Positions 46,828 through 59,159 are shown, counted from the stretch's first letter. The stretch is DNA of 64,000 bases from Chelonobacter oris (GCF_000772535.1 NZ_JSUM01000014.1:186001-250000); one strand, 5' to 3'. Numbers and translations are program-made. The notes: generated from the sequence alone by a model not told the origin.

Positions 46828-47151
46828 ATGAATCCGTTTCACCGTTGTCGCAAACCGCACTTTTGGTCGCAATTCCTTTTAGGAATGTTGGCAATTATGT
46901 CGTTGCCGGTCAATGCGTCACTCAGCCAAAATCAACCCGCTTACGATCAAGCTTATCAACAATCGCAACAGCTGCAACAGCATAAACCGGCATCATCGCT
47001 GTTTTATCAACAGCAGCAACGCCAAATCCGGCTACAACAGCAGGTTATTCGCGAATTGCCGCACTACCGTCCCGTAATCCGATTGTTGATCAGCCGGCAA
47101 CATCATGAAGCCGTACCGCCAATCCGTGCCGGACCGTACTTTTCTTTCTGA
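46828..47151 (+). CDS. secM: SecM-like translation-arrest peptide upstream of secA
   Basis: Secreted regulatory peptide of 107 residues. The N-terminus is a long positively charged signal (MNPFHRCRKPHFW, then a hydrophobic stretch to LPVNA). The middle is Gln-rich. The C-terminus reads HHEAVPPIRAGPYFSF: IRAGP is the core of the E. coli SecM stalling motif, and, as there, only four residues follow the critical Pro (Pro103). The upstream E. coli stalling residues Phe150 and Trp155 are not matched. Location directly before secA supports the role of sensing Sec export and unmasking secA translation. The call rests on motif plus position. Confidence 0.8.
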   Translation: MNPFHRCRKPHFWSQFLLGMLAIMSLPVNASLSQNQPAYDQAYQQSQQLQQHKPASSLFYQQQQRQIRLQQQVIRELPHYRPVIRLLISRQHHEAVPPIRAGPYFSF

Positions 47152-47188
47152 CTCCAATAACAACCATATCGGGCGATAAAACGACTCA

Positions 47189-47209
47189 AAGTGCGGTTTG
47201 ACCGCACTT
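47189..47209. promoter_or_regulatory. Paired-USS hairpin in the secM-secA intercistronic region
   Basis: AAGTGCGGT, loop TTG, ACCGCACTT: a perfect 9-base stem 38 bases after the secM stop and 44 bases before the secA start. No T run follows, so it is not an obvious terminator. It may shape the mRNA that couples SecM stalling to SecA synthesis. Confidence 0.55.
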
Positions 47210-47252
47210 CGCTCAACCAATGAATCCATTATCAATAAAAGTAAAAAAGATT

Positions 47253-49952
47253 ATGTTTAGAACCATTGCAACCAAATTATTCGGCAGCCGTAATGAGCGC
47301 GTGTTACGCCGCCTGAACAAACAAGTCCAAAAAATCAATCAATTGGAAACGGAATACCAAACCCTCAGTGATGAGCAATTAAAAGCCAAAACAACGGAAT
47401 TCAAAACCCGCCTGCAACAGGGCGAAACGCTGGAAAAAATTCTGCCGGAAGCCTTTGCTACCGTGCGTGAAGCCTGTTTGCGCACGCTGGGGATGCGTCC
47501 GTTCGATGTGCAATTGCTCGGCGGTATGATTTTAAATGATCGCTGTATCGCCGAAATGCGCACCGGCGAAGGGAAAACCCTGACCGCCACCCTGCCTTGC
47601 TATTTGAATGCCTTAACCGGACGCGGCGTTCATGTCGTCACGGTAAACGACTATCTGGCGCGCCGTGATGCCGAAACCAACCGCCCGTTATTTGAGTTTT
47701 TAGGCATGACCGTCGGTGTGAATATCCCGGGATTGGCGCCGGAACAAAAACGTGCCGCTTATGCCGCCGATGTGACTTATGCGACTAACAGCGAACTGGG
47801 CTTTGACTATCTGCGCGACAATCTGGCACATTCGCCGCAAGATCGCTTCCAACGCCCGCTGTATTATGCCTTAGTCGATGAAGTCGATTCGATTTTAATC
47901 GATGAAGCCCGCACACCGCTGATTATCTCCGGCCAAGCGGAAGACAGCTCCGATCTGTATATTGCGATTGACAAACTGATTCCGAAGCTGGTGTTCCAAG
48001 AAAAAGAGGACAGCGAGGAATATCAAGGCGACGGTGATTACACATTAGATTTGAAAAACAAACAGGCATTTTTGACTGAGCGCGGACAAGAAAAAATTGA
48101 AAATTTGTTGACCGAAGCCGACTTGATGAAAGAAGGCGATTCACTGTATTCGCCGTCGCGCGTTACCCTGCTGCACCATGTTAATGCTGCACTGCGGGCT
48201 CATACCCTGTTTGAACGCAATGTGGATTATATCGTCAAAGACGGTGAAATCGTAATTGTGGACGAACACACCGGCCGTACCATGCAAGGGCGCCGTTGGT
48301 CTGAAGGGTTGCATCAGGCAATTGAAGCCAAAGAGGGCGTACAAATTCAGAATGAAAACCAAACTACAGCGTCCATCACTTATCAAAACTACTTCCGACT
48401 ATATGAAAAATTGGCTGGCATGACCGGTACGGCAGATACCGAAGCCTTTGAATTTCAACAAATTTATGGACTTGAAACCGTTGTAGTACCAACCAACAAG
48501 CCGATGATCCGCGACGATCGTACCGATTTGATGTATAAAAACGAAGAAGACAAATTTGCCGCCATCGTAGCCGACATCAAAGACGCCGTTGCCCGCAACC
48601 AGCCCGTGTTGGTCGGGACGATTTCGATTGAAAAATCCGAATTATTATCACAAACTCTGACCAAAGCCGGAATTAAGCACAATGTGCTGAATGCCAAATT
48701 CCACGCACAGGAAGCGGAAATTGTAGCCGATGCCGGTGTGCCGGGTGCGGTAACCATCGCCACCAATATGGCGGGGCGCGGAACCGATATTGTATTGGGC
48801 GGCAACTGGCGTTCGGAAATCGCCAAACTTGAAAATCCGAGTGAAGAACAGATTGCCGAAATCAAGGCGGAGTGGGAAGCTCGCAATAAAATCGTAATGG
48901 AGGCCGGCGGCTTGCATATTATCGGCACCGAACGCCATGAATCACGCCGTATCGACAACCAGTTGCGTGGCCGCTCCGGCCGTCAGGGCGACCCGGGTTC
49001 TTCCCGTTTCTACCTCTCGCTGGACGATGCCTTAATGCGGATTTATCTCAACGAAGGCAAGCTGAATATGATGCGCAAAGCATTCAGCGAACCGGGGGAA
49101 GCGATGGAATCCAAATTACTGGCGAAAGTCATTGCCAGTGCACAGGCAAAAGTTGAAGCACACAACTTCGACGGACGCAAAAACCTGCTGCAATTTGACG
49201 ATGTCGCCAACGATCAGCGTCATGCTATTTATGCACAGCGGAATGATTTGCTGGATCACGACGATATTTCCGAAACCGTCAATGTTATCCGGGAAGACGT
49301 GTTTAACAGTGTTATCGATCAATATATTCCGCCGCAATCGCTGGAAGAAATGTGGAATATTGAGGGACTCGAGCAACGCCTGCAAACCGATTTCGCCCTA
49401 TCACTGCCAATCGGTAAGTGGTTGGAAGAAGACAACAGCCTACACGAAGAGAATCTGCGCGAACGCATTCTGGCGGCAGCCGTTGCCGAACATCAGCGCA
49501 AGGAAGAGCTGGTCGGGATTGAAAATATGCGCTCTTTCGAAAAAGGGGTCATGCTACAAATCTTGGACGAATTGTGGAAAGAACATTTGGCCGCCATGGA
49601 TCACTTGCGCCGCGGAATCCATCTGCGTGGTTATGCGCAAAAAGATCCAAAGCAGGAATATAAAAAAGAGTCGTTCCAAATGTTCACCGAAATGCTGGAC
49701 ACGCTGAAATTCACGGTGATCAGCACCCTGAGTAAAGTACAGGTACGAACACAGGAAGAAGTCGAAGAAGCCGAACGCTTACGCCGTGAAGCCGCCGAAC
49801 GTCAGGCCGCTGCAATGCAATACCATAAAAACGGTGACGAGCCTGCCGCAGAAGGCGAGAATCAGGGTGAAGTGGCCAAAGTCAGCCGCAATGCCCCTTG
49901 CCCTTGCGGTTCCGGCAAAAAATACAAATATTGCCACGGCAAGATTAAATAA
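47253..49952 (+). CDS. secA: Preprotein translocase ATPase SecA
   Basis: Motor that drives proteins through SecYEG. It is 899 residues from ATG 47253 ([21 protein letters not shown]). Walker A MRTGEGKT near residue 105, Walker [15 protein letters not shown], the preprotein cross-linking region, [14 protein letters not shown] of the second nucleotide domain, and the C-terminal zinc SecB-binding tail [15 protein letters not shown] are all present. A frame extension of 11 codons to 47220 is not supported. It lies downstream of the SecM-like gene, with a purine-rich AAAAAAGA before the start. Confidence 0.98.
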   Translation: MFRTIATKLFGSRNERVLRRLNKQVQKINQLETEYQTLSDEQLKAKTTEFKTRLQQGETLEKILPEAFATVREACLRTLGMRPFDVQLLGGMILNDRCIAEMRTGEGKTLTATLPCYLNALTGRGVHVVTVNDYLARRDAETNRPLFEFLGMTVGVNIPGLAPEQKRAAYAADVTYATNSELGFDYLRDNLAHSPQDRFQRPLYYALVDEVDSILIDEARTPLIISGQAEDSSDLYIAIDKLIPKLVFQEKEDSEEYQGDGDYTLDLKNKQAFLTERGQEKIENLLTEADLMKEGDSLYSPSRVTLLHHVNAALRAHTLFERNVDYIVKDGEIVIVDEHTGRTMQGRRWSEGLHQAIEAKEGVQIQNENQTTASITYQNYFRLYEKLAGMTGTADTEAFEFQQIYGLETVVVPTNKPMIRDDRTDLMYKNEEDKFAAIVADIKDAVARNQPVLVGTISIEKSELLSQTLTKAGIKHNVLNAKFHAQEAEIVADAGVPGAVTIATNMAGRGTDIVLGGNWRSEIAKLENPSEEQIAEIKAEWEARNKIVMEAGGLHIIGTERHESRRIDNQLRGRSGRQGDPGSSRFYLSLDDALMRIYLNEGKLNMMRKAFSEPGEAMESKLLAKVIASAQAKVEAHNFDGRKNLLQFDDVANDQRHAIYAQRNDLLDHDDISETVNVIREDVFNSVIDQYIPPQSLEEMWNIEGLEQRLQTDFALSLPIGKWLEEDNSLHEENLRERILAAAVAEHQRKEELVGIENMRSFEKGVMLQILDELWKEHLAAMDHLRRGIHLRGYAQKDPKQEYKKESFQMFTEMLDTLKFTVISTLSKVQVRTQEEVEEAERLRREAAERQAAAMQYHKNGDEPAAEGENQGEVAKVSRNAPCPCGSGKKYKYCHGKIK

Positions 49953-49963
49953 CTTCACCCGAC

Positions 49964-49986
49964 AAAGGCAGGTATCCCCTGCCTTT
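49964..49986 (+). terminator. Hairpin terminator after secA
   Basis: AAAGGCAGG and CCTGCCTTT form a 9-base stem with a 5-base loop, followed by ATTAAAT. It may only partly end the transcript, since mutT begins 17 bases further on with no other promoter seen. Confidence 0.65.
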
Positions 49987-50002
49987 ATTAAATGGAAAAA
50001 TC

Positions 50003-50413
50003 ATGACCGCACTTACCCCTAAACCGCTTGTTAAAGTCGCTGTCGGCATTATCCGCAACGAATTCAAACAAATTTTTATCACACGCCGCTTAGAAGGCAA
50101 AGATTTCGCCCAAAGTTGGGAATTTCCCGGTGGGAAAGTTGATCCGGGCGAAACCGAAGAACAGGCGCTGAAACGCGAACTGGAAGAAGAAATCGGTATT
50201 ATGGTGCTGAAAACCGCACTTTACGAGCGCTTTCGATTTGAATATCCGACCAAAGTGATTGAACTCAGCTTTTATCTAGTGGAAGAATGGCTGAATCAGC
50301 CCTTTGGTCGTGAGGGACAGGACGGCTTCTGGCTAGAGCAGCATGCGCTTGACAGCGGTCAATTTCCACCGGCAAACAAGAAAATTATCGAACGCTTGCT
50401 GAATGAAAATTGA
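50003..50413 (+). CDS. mutT: 8-oxo-dGTP diphosphatase MutT
   Basis: Nudix hydrolase that removes 8-oxo-dGTP from the nucleotide pool. It is 136 residues. The Nudix box runs from Gly44 (GKVDPGE...RELEEEIGI, residues 44-66). It is downstream of secA, as in E. coli. The start codon is fused to a USS: ATGACCGCACTT encodes Met-Thr-Ala-Leu, and a second USS lies inside. Confidence 0.94.
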   Translation: MTALTPKPLVKVAVGIIRNEFKQIFITRRLEGKDFAQSWEFPGGKVDPGETEEQALKRELEEEIGIMVLKTALYERFRFEYPTKVIELSFYLVEEWLNQPFGREGQDGFWLEQHALDSGQFPPANKKIIERLLNEN

Positions 50414-50438
50414 ACCGTCATCAGCGACGGTACCTGCG

Positions 50439-50467
50439 TTGAACCGCACTTTGAAAGTGCGGTTCAA
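50439..50467. terminator. Paired-USS terminator between mutT and argD
   Basis: TTGAACCGCACTT and AAGTGCGGTTCAA form a perfect 13-base stem with a three-base loop at the convergent ends of mutT and argD. Flanking T runs are weak in both directions, so the call rests on stem and position. Confidence 0.72.
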
Positions 50468-50504
50468 TTCGGGAAATCACCTCTCAGCGATAAACTTTTT
50501 CATT

Positions 50505-51713
<1,209 letters not shown>

Positions 51714-51866
51714 TTATCCTGTACACGCAAATGCTTCATCTAAAATAAAACGATTTGCACAGTGGATCAATAGTTATCGCACGCTAATTTGAGAAGTGCG
51801 ATGTAGAATTGCGTATTGTCTTGCCATTATGGCATATTTGGGCAAGATCGCATCGCAAGGAAAACT

Positions 51867-52103
51867 ATGCCCTTTTCAGAACAGGAAAAAGCACAATTAC
51901 GCCGGCTGAAATATGTCGGTGATACGGTAATCAATCGCTTAGAACAAATCGGCATTCACTCTTTCGAACAATTGGCAAAAGAGCGGTATGAAGACATCTG
52001 TACGCGAATTGCCGCCTTATTAGGCAGCAATTGTTGAAAAAACAGCCCACAGACAAAAGCGGCGATTAACGCCGCCATCGAGTTGGCAAAGCGTGGTGGT
52101 TAA
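51867..52103 (+). pseudogene. Small helix-hairpin-helix gene interrupted by an in-frame TGA
   Basis: ATG 51867 (after CAAGGA) opens a frame that stops at TGA 52035-52037 after 56 codons, ending LLGSNC. The same frame then continues for 21 more codons, KNSPQTKAAINAAIELAKRG and a last Gly, to TAA 52101-52103, four bases into the tldD stop region. The first part has a helix-hairpin-helix pattern (LKYVGDTVINRLEQIGIHSFEQLA). From memory, relatives in Pasteurellaceae carry a Trp where TGA stands (CWKNSPQ), so TGG to TGA is likely. Product either truncated or lost; function unknown. Confidence 0.68.
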
Positions 52104-53545
52104 CTGGTTCCGCCGACAGTAATACGATCGATTTTCAGTGCCGGCTGGCCGACACCGACCGGCACGCTCTGCCCTTCTTTGCCGCAAACACCGATACCCG
52201 GGTCAAGCTCCATTTCGTCTGCCACCATTGAGACATTTTGCATCACCTCGATTCCGCTGCCGATCAGGGTTGCCCCAATCACCGGTTTGGTGATTTTGCC
52301 CTTTTCAATCAGATACGCTTCCGAAGTAGAGAATACAAATTTACCGGAAGTAATATCCACCTGACCGCCGCCAAAGTGCGGTGCATAAATACCGTTTTCA
52401 ACCGAAGCGATCAGCTCGTCAAATTTGCTTTGCCCCGCCAACATATAAGTGTTGGTCATACGCGGCATCGGCAAATGCGCATAGGATTCGCGCCGCCCGT
52501 TGCCGGTCGGACCGACCCCCATCAGACGGGCATTCATCTTATCCTGCATATAACCTTTCAGAATTCCATTTTCAATCAATATATTACGCTGACTCGGAAC
52601 GCCTTCGTCATCCACAGTCAATGAGCCGCGCCGATCGGCCAATGTCCCGTCATCCACGATCGTACACAAGGACGACGTCACCTGTTCTCCGATTTTACCG
52701 CTGAATAGCGACGATTTTTTGCGGTTGAAATCGCCTTCCAAACCATGCCCGACCGCTTCGTGCAGCAATACGCCCGGCCAGCCTGCGCCAAGTACCACCG
52801 GCATCATGCCCGCCGGCGCCTGAACCGCACTTAACTTCACCAACGCCTGACGCACCGCTTCTTTGCTGAACCATACCGCGCGACTGACACCTTGATAATC
52901 TTCCAACAGCCAATCCAACGCAAACCGTCCGCCGGCGCCGCTGCTGCCGCTCTGCCGTTTGCCGTCCTGTTCGACCAATACGGAAACGGAAAGGCGAATT
53001 AGCGGGCGAATATCCGCCGCCAGTGTGCCGTCGGTTGCCGCAACCAACATCTCTTCATACAGCGAATTAATACTGGCGGAAACCTGAATAACGCGCGGAT
53101 CTTCCGCTCGTGCGGTTTGATCGATCAAATGCAGCAATTCGATTTTCTTTTCACGGCTCAGACTAGGCAAGGGATTGAGCGCCGCATAACGCATTTCCGC
53201 AATGGTCGGTTTTAAAATAATCGCTGTCGTAGAAGAAGATTTGGTTTGTGCAATCGCTTTGGTTGCCTCCACACATTGTAATAATTGCGGCAAATTAATC
53301 TGATCGGCATAGGCAAAAGCGGTTTTTTCGCCACTGACCGCTCTAACGCCCACCCCACGGTCAATATGAAATCCGCCTTCTTTGATAATGCCGTCTTCCA
53401 ATACCCAATTTTCATCCATTGAAGATTGAAAATAGAGATCGGCATAATCAATTTTCCGTGTCGAAAAATGATCCAAAATATTGCTCAATCGGGCAACGGA
53501 TAGATCACTGGCTTCCAATAATGCTGATGATACTTTTGTTAACAT
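52100..53545 (-). CDS. tldD: Metalloprotease TldD
   Basis: With TldE/PmbA forms a zinc protease that trims unfolded peptides and, in some bacteria, matures microcins or degrades CcdA. It is 481 residues. The zinc motif [11 protein letters not shown] (HExxxH) lies near residue 265; the C-terminus [16 protein letters not shown] is typical. It lies downstream of rng in the same direction, as in E. coli but without yhdP between them. Its stop overlaps the end of the broken small gene. Confidence 0.96.
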   Translation of the reverse strand: MLTKVSSALLEASDLSVARLSNILDHFSTRKIDYADLYFQSSMDENWVLEDGIIKEGGFHIDRGVGVRAVSGEKTAFAYADQINLPQLLQCVEATKAIAQTKSSSTTAIILKPTIAEMRYAALNPLPSLSREKKIELLHLIDQTARAEDPRVIQVSASINSLYEEMLVAATDGTLAADIRPLIRLSVSVLVEQDGKRQSGSSGAGGRFALDWLLEDYQGVSRAVWFSKEAVRQALVKLSAVQAPAGMMPVVLGAGWPGVLLHEAVGHGLEGDFNRKKSSLFSGKIGEQVTSSLCTIVDDGTLADRRGSLTVDDEGVPSQRNILIENGILKGYMQDKMNARLMGVGPTGNGRRESYAHLPMPRMTNTYMLAGQSKFDELIASVENGIYAPHFGGGQVDITSGKFVFSTSEAYLIEKGKITKPVIGATLIGSGIEVMQNVSMVADEMELDPGIGVCGKEGQSVPVGVGQPALKIDRITVGGTS

Positions 53546-53574
53546 AATTTTTCTCTATTTAGGCTCGGCTGCGA

Positions 53575-55053
53575 TTACATGATCACAACGTCAAATTGTT
53601 CTTGGTTATAAAAGACTTCAGTTTTGATTTGCACCTGTTTACCGATAAACACTTCCAGCTCTGCCAAAATGCCGTGTGCTTCTTCATTGATAAGATAGTC
53701 CGCTACCGCTCTTGAGGCATACACCAAAAATTGTTCGCTGTCGTATTGGTGATGGATACGCACAATTTCACGCACGATTTCATAACTGACCGTTTCCACC
53801 GTTTTCAAATTTCCGCGCCCTTTACACGCCGGACATTCGGTACACAATATATGTTCCAAACTTTCGCGCGTGCGTTTGCGAGTCATCTCAACCAAGCCCA
53901 GTTGAGTAAAGCCGTTGACGCTGGTTTTCACCCGATCACGGGAAAGCGCTTCGTTCAGTGATTGCAGCACCCGCTCGCGGTGCTCCTCACTTTGCATATC
54001 AATAAAATCAATAATGATGATCCCGCCCAGATTACGCAGTTGCAACTGCTGGGCGATGGTTTGCGTCGCTTCGACATTGGTATTGAAGATGGTTTCTTCC
54101 AGATTACGATGACCGACAAATCCGCCGGTATTAATATCGATGGTGGTCATCGCTTCGGTTTGCTCAATAATCAGGTAACCGCCGGATTTCAGATTGACCC
54201 GTTTTTCCAACGCACGCTGAATCGCATTTTCCACACTGTATAAATCAAACAACGGCGAATTACCGCTATACAGCGACAAGCGCTGGGTGAGCTCCGGCAT
54301 AAATTCCTGTGTGAAAGTTTGAACCTCTTGAAAAGTCAGCTTGGAATCAATGCGAATCAAATCAATCTGCGTGCCGACAAAATCACGCAATACACGCTGT
54401 GCCAACGCCAGTTCGCCGTATAGCATCGATCGGGTCGGATACTTCTGTTTGCGCTCCATCACTTTACGCCACAGCCGCTTCAAAAACTGTGCATCTTGGC
54501 TCAACTCTTCTTCAGAGCTGCCCTCCGAGGCAGTGCGGACGATAAAGCCGCCCAACTCATCACAATAGCCTTCAACCAATGCTTTTAGCCGTGCCCGCTC
54601 CTCTTCGCTTTCAATCCGTTGCGAAACGCCGACATGGCTGTTTTCCGGCATAAACACCAAATAACGGGACGGTAGGGTAATATCGGTGGTCAAACGTGCG
54701 CCCTTAGTGCCGAGCGGATCTTTCACCACCTGCACCACAATATCCTGCCCTTCACGCACCAATTCACTGATGTCTTTCACAATAAACTGCTTTTTTTCCG
54801 ATTCATCGACACATTCGGTATGCGACACGATGTCGGAAGCATGCAAAAACGCCGCCTTTTCTAAGCCGATGTCGACAAACGCCGACTGCATACCCGGCAG
54901 CACCCGCATTACCCTACCTTTATAAATATTCCCGACCAGCCCGCGTTTGGCTTCGCGTTCAATATGCACTTCTTTTAACACGCCGGTATCGAGTAACGCA
55001 ATTCGGGTCTCATTTGGCGTTACATTCACCAATAACTCTACACTCGATGTCAT
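53575..55053 (-). CDS. rng: Ribonuclease G (CafA)
   Basis: Endoribonuclease that processes the 5' end of 16S rRNA and degrades some mRNAs. The 492 residues include an N-terminal S1 domain (GLVGNIYKGRVMRVLPGMQSAFVDIG), catalytic Asp pair region MTTIDINTGGFVGHRNLEETI and IIIIDFIDMQ, and the zinc-link CTECPACKGRG. The C-terminal scaffold of RNase E is absent, which fixes it as RNase G. Confidence 0.96.
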   Translation of the reverse strand: MTSSVELLVNVTPNETRIALLDTGVLKEVHIEREAKRGLVGNIYKGRVMRVLPGMQSAFVDIGLEKAAFLHASDIVSHTECVDESEKKQFIVKDISELVREGQDIVVQVVKDPLGTKGARLTTDITLPSRYLVFMPENSHVGVSQRIESEEERARLKALVEGYCDELGGFIVRTASEGSSEEELSQDAQFLKRLWRKVMERKQKYPTRSMLYGELALAQRVLRDFVGTQIDLIRIDSKLTFQEVQTFTQEFMPELTQRLSLYSGNSPLFDLYSVENAIQRALEKRVNLKSGGYLIIEQTEAMTTIDINTGGFVGHRNLEETIFNTNVEATQTIAQQLQLRNLGGIIIIDFIDMQSEEHRERVLQSLNEALSRDRVKTSVNGFTQLGLVEMTRKRTRESLEHILCTECPACKGRGNLKTVETVSYEIVREIVRIHHQYDSEQFLVYASRAVADYLINEEAHGILAELEVFIGKQVQIKTEVFYNQEQFDVVIM

Positions 55054-55175
55054 ACTATGTCCGTTATTATCGAAAATTAATGCGTTGTATTCTATCGTAA
55101 AACCGCACTTGGCTGAAATTGGATTTGACTTTCATTCTCTGATTTTTCAGTTATTGTGATAAAGCGCAAAAAGAA

Positions 55176-55192
55176 ACCCGGACTGGCCGGGT
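55176..55192 (-). terminator. Intrinsic terminator after murA
   Basis: ACCCGG and CCGGGT with a five-base loop; read leftward the stem is followed by TTCTTTTT. It ends the mlaFEDCB-ibaG-murA transcript, about 30 bases beyond the murA stop. Confidence 0.82.
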
Positions 55193-55224
55193 CTCAAATA
55201 CCTATTTTACGGTAGATTAACGGA

Positions 55225-56526
<1,302 letters not shown>

Positions 56527-56530
56527 TCAA

Positions 56531-56785
56531 TCAAAGTCCGTTCAATAACCGCACTTTCCGCCATTTTTCAACGGTAAACGTTTTGATCGACAATGCATGA
56601 ATATCATTGGTTGAGATATACTGCATTAATGGCGCGTAAATCATCTGCTGCTGTTTTACCTTATTCATGGCGGCAAAATCGTCACTGACGGCGGTCACAT
56701 TGAAATGTGCGTTTTCCCCGCTGACATACACTTCCGCCAGATTCAGCTGATCACGCAAAATCGCTTCTATTGCTTGTGCATCCAT
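56531..56785 (-). CDS. ibaG: BolA-family protein IbaG (YrbA)
   Basis: Small acid-stress protein of the BolA family, 84 residues, likely a partner of monothiol glutaredoxins in iron-sulfur handling. The BolA fold is seen as LRDQLNLAEVYVSGENAHFNVTAVSDDF and LMQYISTNDIHALSIKTFT. It sits between mlaB and murA as in E. coli. Confidence 0.93.
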   Translation of the reverse strand: MDAQAIEAILRDQLNLAEVYVSGENAHFNVTAVSDDFAAMNKVKQQQMIYAPLMQYISTNDIHALSIKTFTVEKWRKVRLLNGL

Positions 56786-56805
56786 TCTCTTTCTATCCTT
56801 GGGCT

Positions 56806-57135
56806 TTACGGCTGTATAAAAGGTTTAATCCACTGTTCGAGATCGTATAATTCGGCAAAATCCTCGACCAAGTGCGGTACGTCGATCAATTTCACCCTGC
56901 TGCGCTGCGAATAGTGATGAATAATTTCACATATTAACACAAAACCGGCAGAATCCACCGTTTCAAGGTGACTTAGCTCAATATATAGACAAGCTTTTTG
57001 TTGTGCGGCGCTTTCTTCCGCCAACAACGAAGCGCGCTGCCGCCATAACGGCAACAGCGTGCTGCGGGTCAGAGAGCCGCGTAATTGCAGAGTAACAGCC
57101 TGTTCACTACTGCTGACATTCCATTCAAAATGCAA
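56806..57135 (-). CDS. mlaB: STAS-domain protein MlaB
   Basis: Cytoplasmic STAS protein needed for stability and activity of the MlaFE transporter. It is 109 residues with the core IELSHLETVDSAGFVLICEI, where Thr/Ser-Asp-Ser-Ala-Gly is the conserved loop. The start appears to be TTG at 57135 (no in-frame ATG lies before the domain), with AGAGGT overlapping the mlaC stop. Confidence 0.88.
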   Translation of the reverse strand: MHFEWNVSSSEQAVTLQLRGSLTRSTLLPLWRQRASLLAEESAAQQKACLYIELSHLETVDSAGFVLICEIIHHYSQRSRVKLIDVPHLVEDFAELYDLEQWIKPFIQP

Positions 57136-57146
57136 GCTGGTAACCT

Positions 57147-57791
57147 CTAGTTTTCTAATTTGATCGGCGCTGCCGCACTTTTCCGGATTTGTGCGGTCAG
57201 GGCGTCAATGCCTTGCTGGCGTAAAATATTACTCCATTCGTTTTTCTTGGTTTCCACCATGCTGACGCCTTCCGCCGCCATATCGTATGCCTGCCATTGT
57301 CCTGTTCTGGTATTTTTTCGCCATTTAAAATCCAAATTAATCGGCGCAGCGCCGGTAGTCTGGATAATATTCACCCTGATGCTGAGGATATTCTGATCGC
57401 CGATCGGTTTTTCCGCTTCGATTTGGATACGCTGATTTTTATACATGGTCAGCACTTGTGCATAAGACTGTTCAATAAAACCGGCGAAGGCGCTGAAAAA
57501 CTGATCACGCTGTGCCGGCGTAGTGCTTTTAAAATATTGCCCCAGCACTAACGATCCCGCATAATTGACATGGATATACGGCATTAATTCCTGCTTGACG
57601 ATGGTGCGCATATAATTCGGATCTTGCCGGATTTTTGACTGATTGTCGCTAATCGAGGCAAACAGTTTGTCCGACGCCTGCTGCATTAATTGATACGGAT
57701 TATCCGCCGCCGTTGCCTGTAACGAGGTAAACAGCGCCATCAACAATACCGCACTTACAGTAAACCATTTATTTAACATTTTCTTTAGCAT
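57147..57791 (-). CDS. mlaC: Phospholipid-transport periplasmic protein MlaC
   Basis: Periplasmic carrier that shuttles phospholipid between the MlaA complex at the outer membrane and MlaFEDB. It is 214 residues with a signal peptide ending near ATAA and a Tol-Tol/Ttg2D domain (YIHVNYAGSLVLGQYFKSTTPAQRDQFF). The gene lies between mlaD and mlaB. Confidence 0.95.
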   Translation of the reverse strand: MLKKMLNKWFTVSAVLLMALFTSLQATAADNPYQLMQQASDKLFASISDNQSKIRQDPNYMRTIVKQELMPYIHVNYAGSLVLGQYFKSTTPAQRDQFFSAFAGFIEQSYAQVLTMYKNQRIQIEAEKPIGDQNILSIRVNIIQTTGAAPINLDFKWRKNTRTGQWQAYDMAAEGVSMVETKKNEWSNILRQQGIDALTAQIRKSAAAPIKLEN

Positions 57792-57835
57792 TTGCTTTCT
57801 CCTGTTCAGAATGTCTTGTCGACTTTCACACCGGC

Positions 57836-58336
57836 TTATTCTGCCGTCGCTTCAGCTGCTTTGTTGTCACTCGGTTTGTCACCGTAGAGAAACTGCCCGA
57901 TTAAATCTTCCAATACCATGGCTGACGTCGTGTCATGAATCGTATCGCCGTTTTTCAGCATGGCAACATCACCGTCGTCAAATCCCATATTCAGCGACAG
58001 ATACTGCTCGCCCAGCAAGCCGGAGGTTTTAATCGATAACGAGCTGGTCTCCGGGATTTTATTGTATTCTTGATCGATACTCAGGCTGACTTTCGGCAAA
58101 TAACTTTCCTGATCAAGCGTAATATCCGTTACCCGACCGATAACGACCCCGCCGGTTTTCACCGCCGCCCGCACCTTAAGACCGCCGATATTGTTAAAAG
58201 TTGCCTGTAACTGATAACTTTTGCTATCGCTGAATCCTTGCACATTGGCCACACGCAAGCCTAAAAAAACCAGCGCGGCAATGCCCAGCAATAAAAATAA
58301 TCCGACCCAAAATTCATATTTAATGGTTTGACGCAT
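57836..58336 (-). CDS. mlaD: MCE-domain protein MlaD
   Basis: Inner-membrane anchored substrate-binding subunit whose hexamer forms a channel on MlaFE. It is 166 residues: one N-terminal helix (FWVGLFLLLGIAALVFLGL) and an MCE domain (ATFNNIGGLKVRAAVKTGGVVIGRV). A 37-base gap follows mlaE. Confidence 0.95.
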   Translation of the reverse strand: MRQTIKYEFWVGLFLLLGIAALVFLGLRVANVQGFSDSKSYQLQATFNNIGGLKVRAAVKTGGVVIGRVTDITLDQESYLPKVSLSIDQEYNKIPETSSLSIKTSGLLGEQYLSLNMGFDDGDVAMLKNGDTIHDTTSAMVLEDLIGQFLYGDKPSDNKAAEATAE

Positions 58337-58373
58337 TTTTCTTTCCTTTCCTGTCTAACGCTTCGTCAAGCGC

Positions 58374-59159
58374 TTAATTTCCGCCGAACATCATGGCGGT
58401 TAAAATAAAATCCAAAGCCAATACGGTCAATGAGGCGTGTACCACCGTTTTGGTTGTCGCCCGACTGATCCCTTCCGATGTCGGGCGCGCGTCATAGCCG
58501 TTAAATAATGCAATCCAAACTACCGCAACGGCAAAGACAACACTTTTAATCACACCGTTGAGAATATCCGTTTTCCAACTGACCGAATTTTGCATCACCG
58601 ACCAGAAGCTGCCGCCGTCTACGCCTTTCCAGTCAACGCCGACCAGTGCGCCGCCCCAGATTCCGATCGCCACAAAAATCACGGTTAAAATCGGCATGGA
58701 TATAATCCCGGCCCAAAAACGCGGCGAAATCACTCGCCGCAGCGGATCCACCGCCATCATCTCCAGACTGGAAAGCTGTTCGGTCGCTTTCATCAATCCG
58801 ATTTCCGCCGTCAGCGCCGACCCCGCCCGTCCGGCAAATAAAAGTGCGGTCACCACCGGCCCCAGCTCGCGCAATAACGATAAGGCAACCAGCTGCCCCA
58901 GACTGCTTTCCGCCGCAAAGCCGACCAAAACGACATACCCCTGTAAGCCCAATACCATGCCGATAAACAGGCCTGATAATAAAATAATCAACAGCGACTG
59001 CACACCTAATACATAAAGCTGTTTCACCAGCAGCGGAAAATATTTTTTCGGTTGCGGTATGCCGACCAGTGCGCCATACAGCATGAAACCGGAACGCCCC
59101 AATGCCCGAAACGTGCTGATCACTGCACCGCCGAGTTTAGAAATGGCTGAAATTATCAT
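58374..59159 (-). CDS. mlaE: Phospholipid ABC transporter permease MlaE
   Basis: Membrane permease of the Mla phospholipid transporter that keeps outer-membrane lipid asymmetry. It is 261 residues with five or so hydrophobic segments and the family loop [25 protein letters not shown]-like (first 20: [20 protein letters not shown]). The start overlaps the mlaF stop by four bases. Confidence 0.95.
   Translation of the reverse strand: MIISAISKLGGAVISTFRALGRSGFMLYGALVGIPQPKKYFPLLVKQLYVLGVQSLLIILLSGLFIGMVLGLQGYVVLVGFAAESSLGQLVALSLLRELGPVVTALLFAGRAGSALTAEIGLMKATEQLSSLEMMAVDPLRRVISPRFWAGIISMPILTVIFVAIGIWGGALVGVDWKGVDGGSFWSVMQNSVSWKTDILNGVIKSVVFAVAVVWIALFNGYDARPTSEGISRATTKTVVHASLTVLALDFILTAMMFGGN

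Noticed and set aside
52035-52037. TGA as a selenocysteine codon
   Set aside because: No SECIS-like hairpin is evident just downstream, and the recalled residue here is Trp, not Cys, in relatives.
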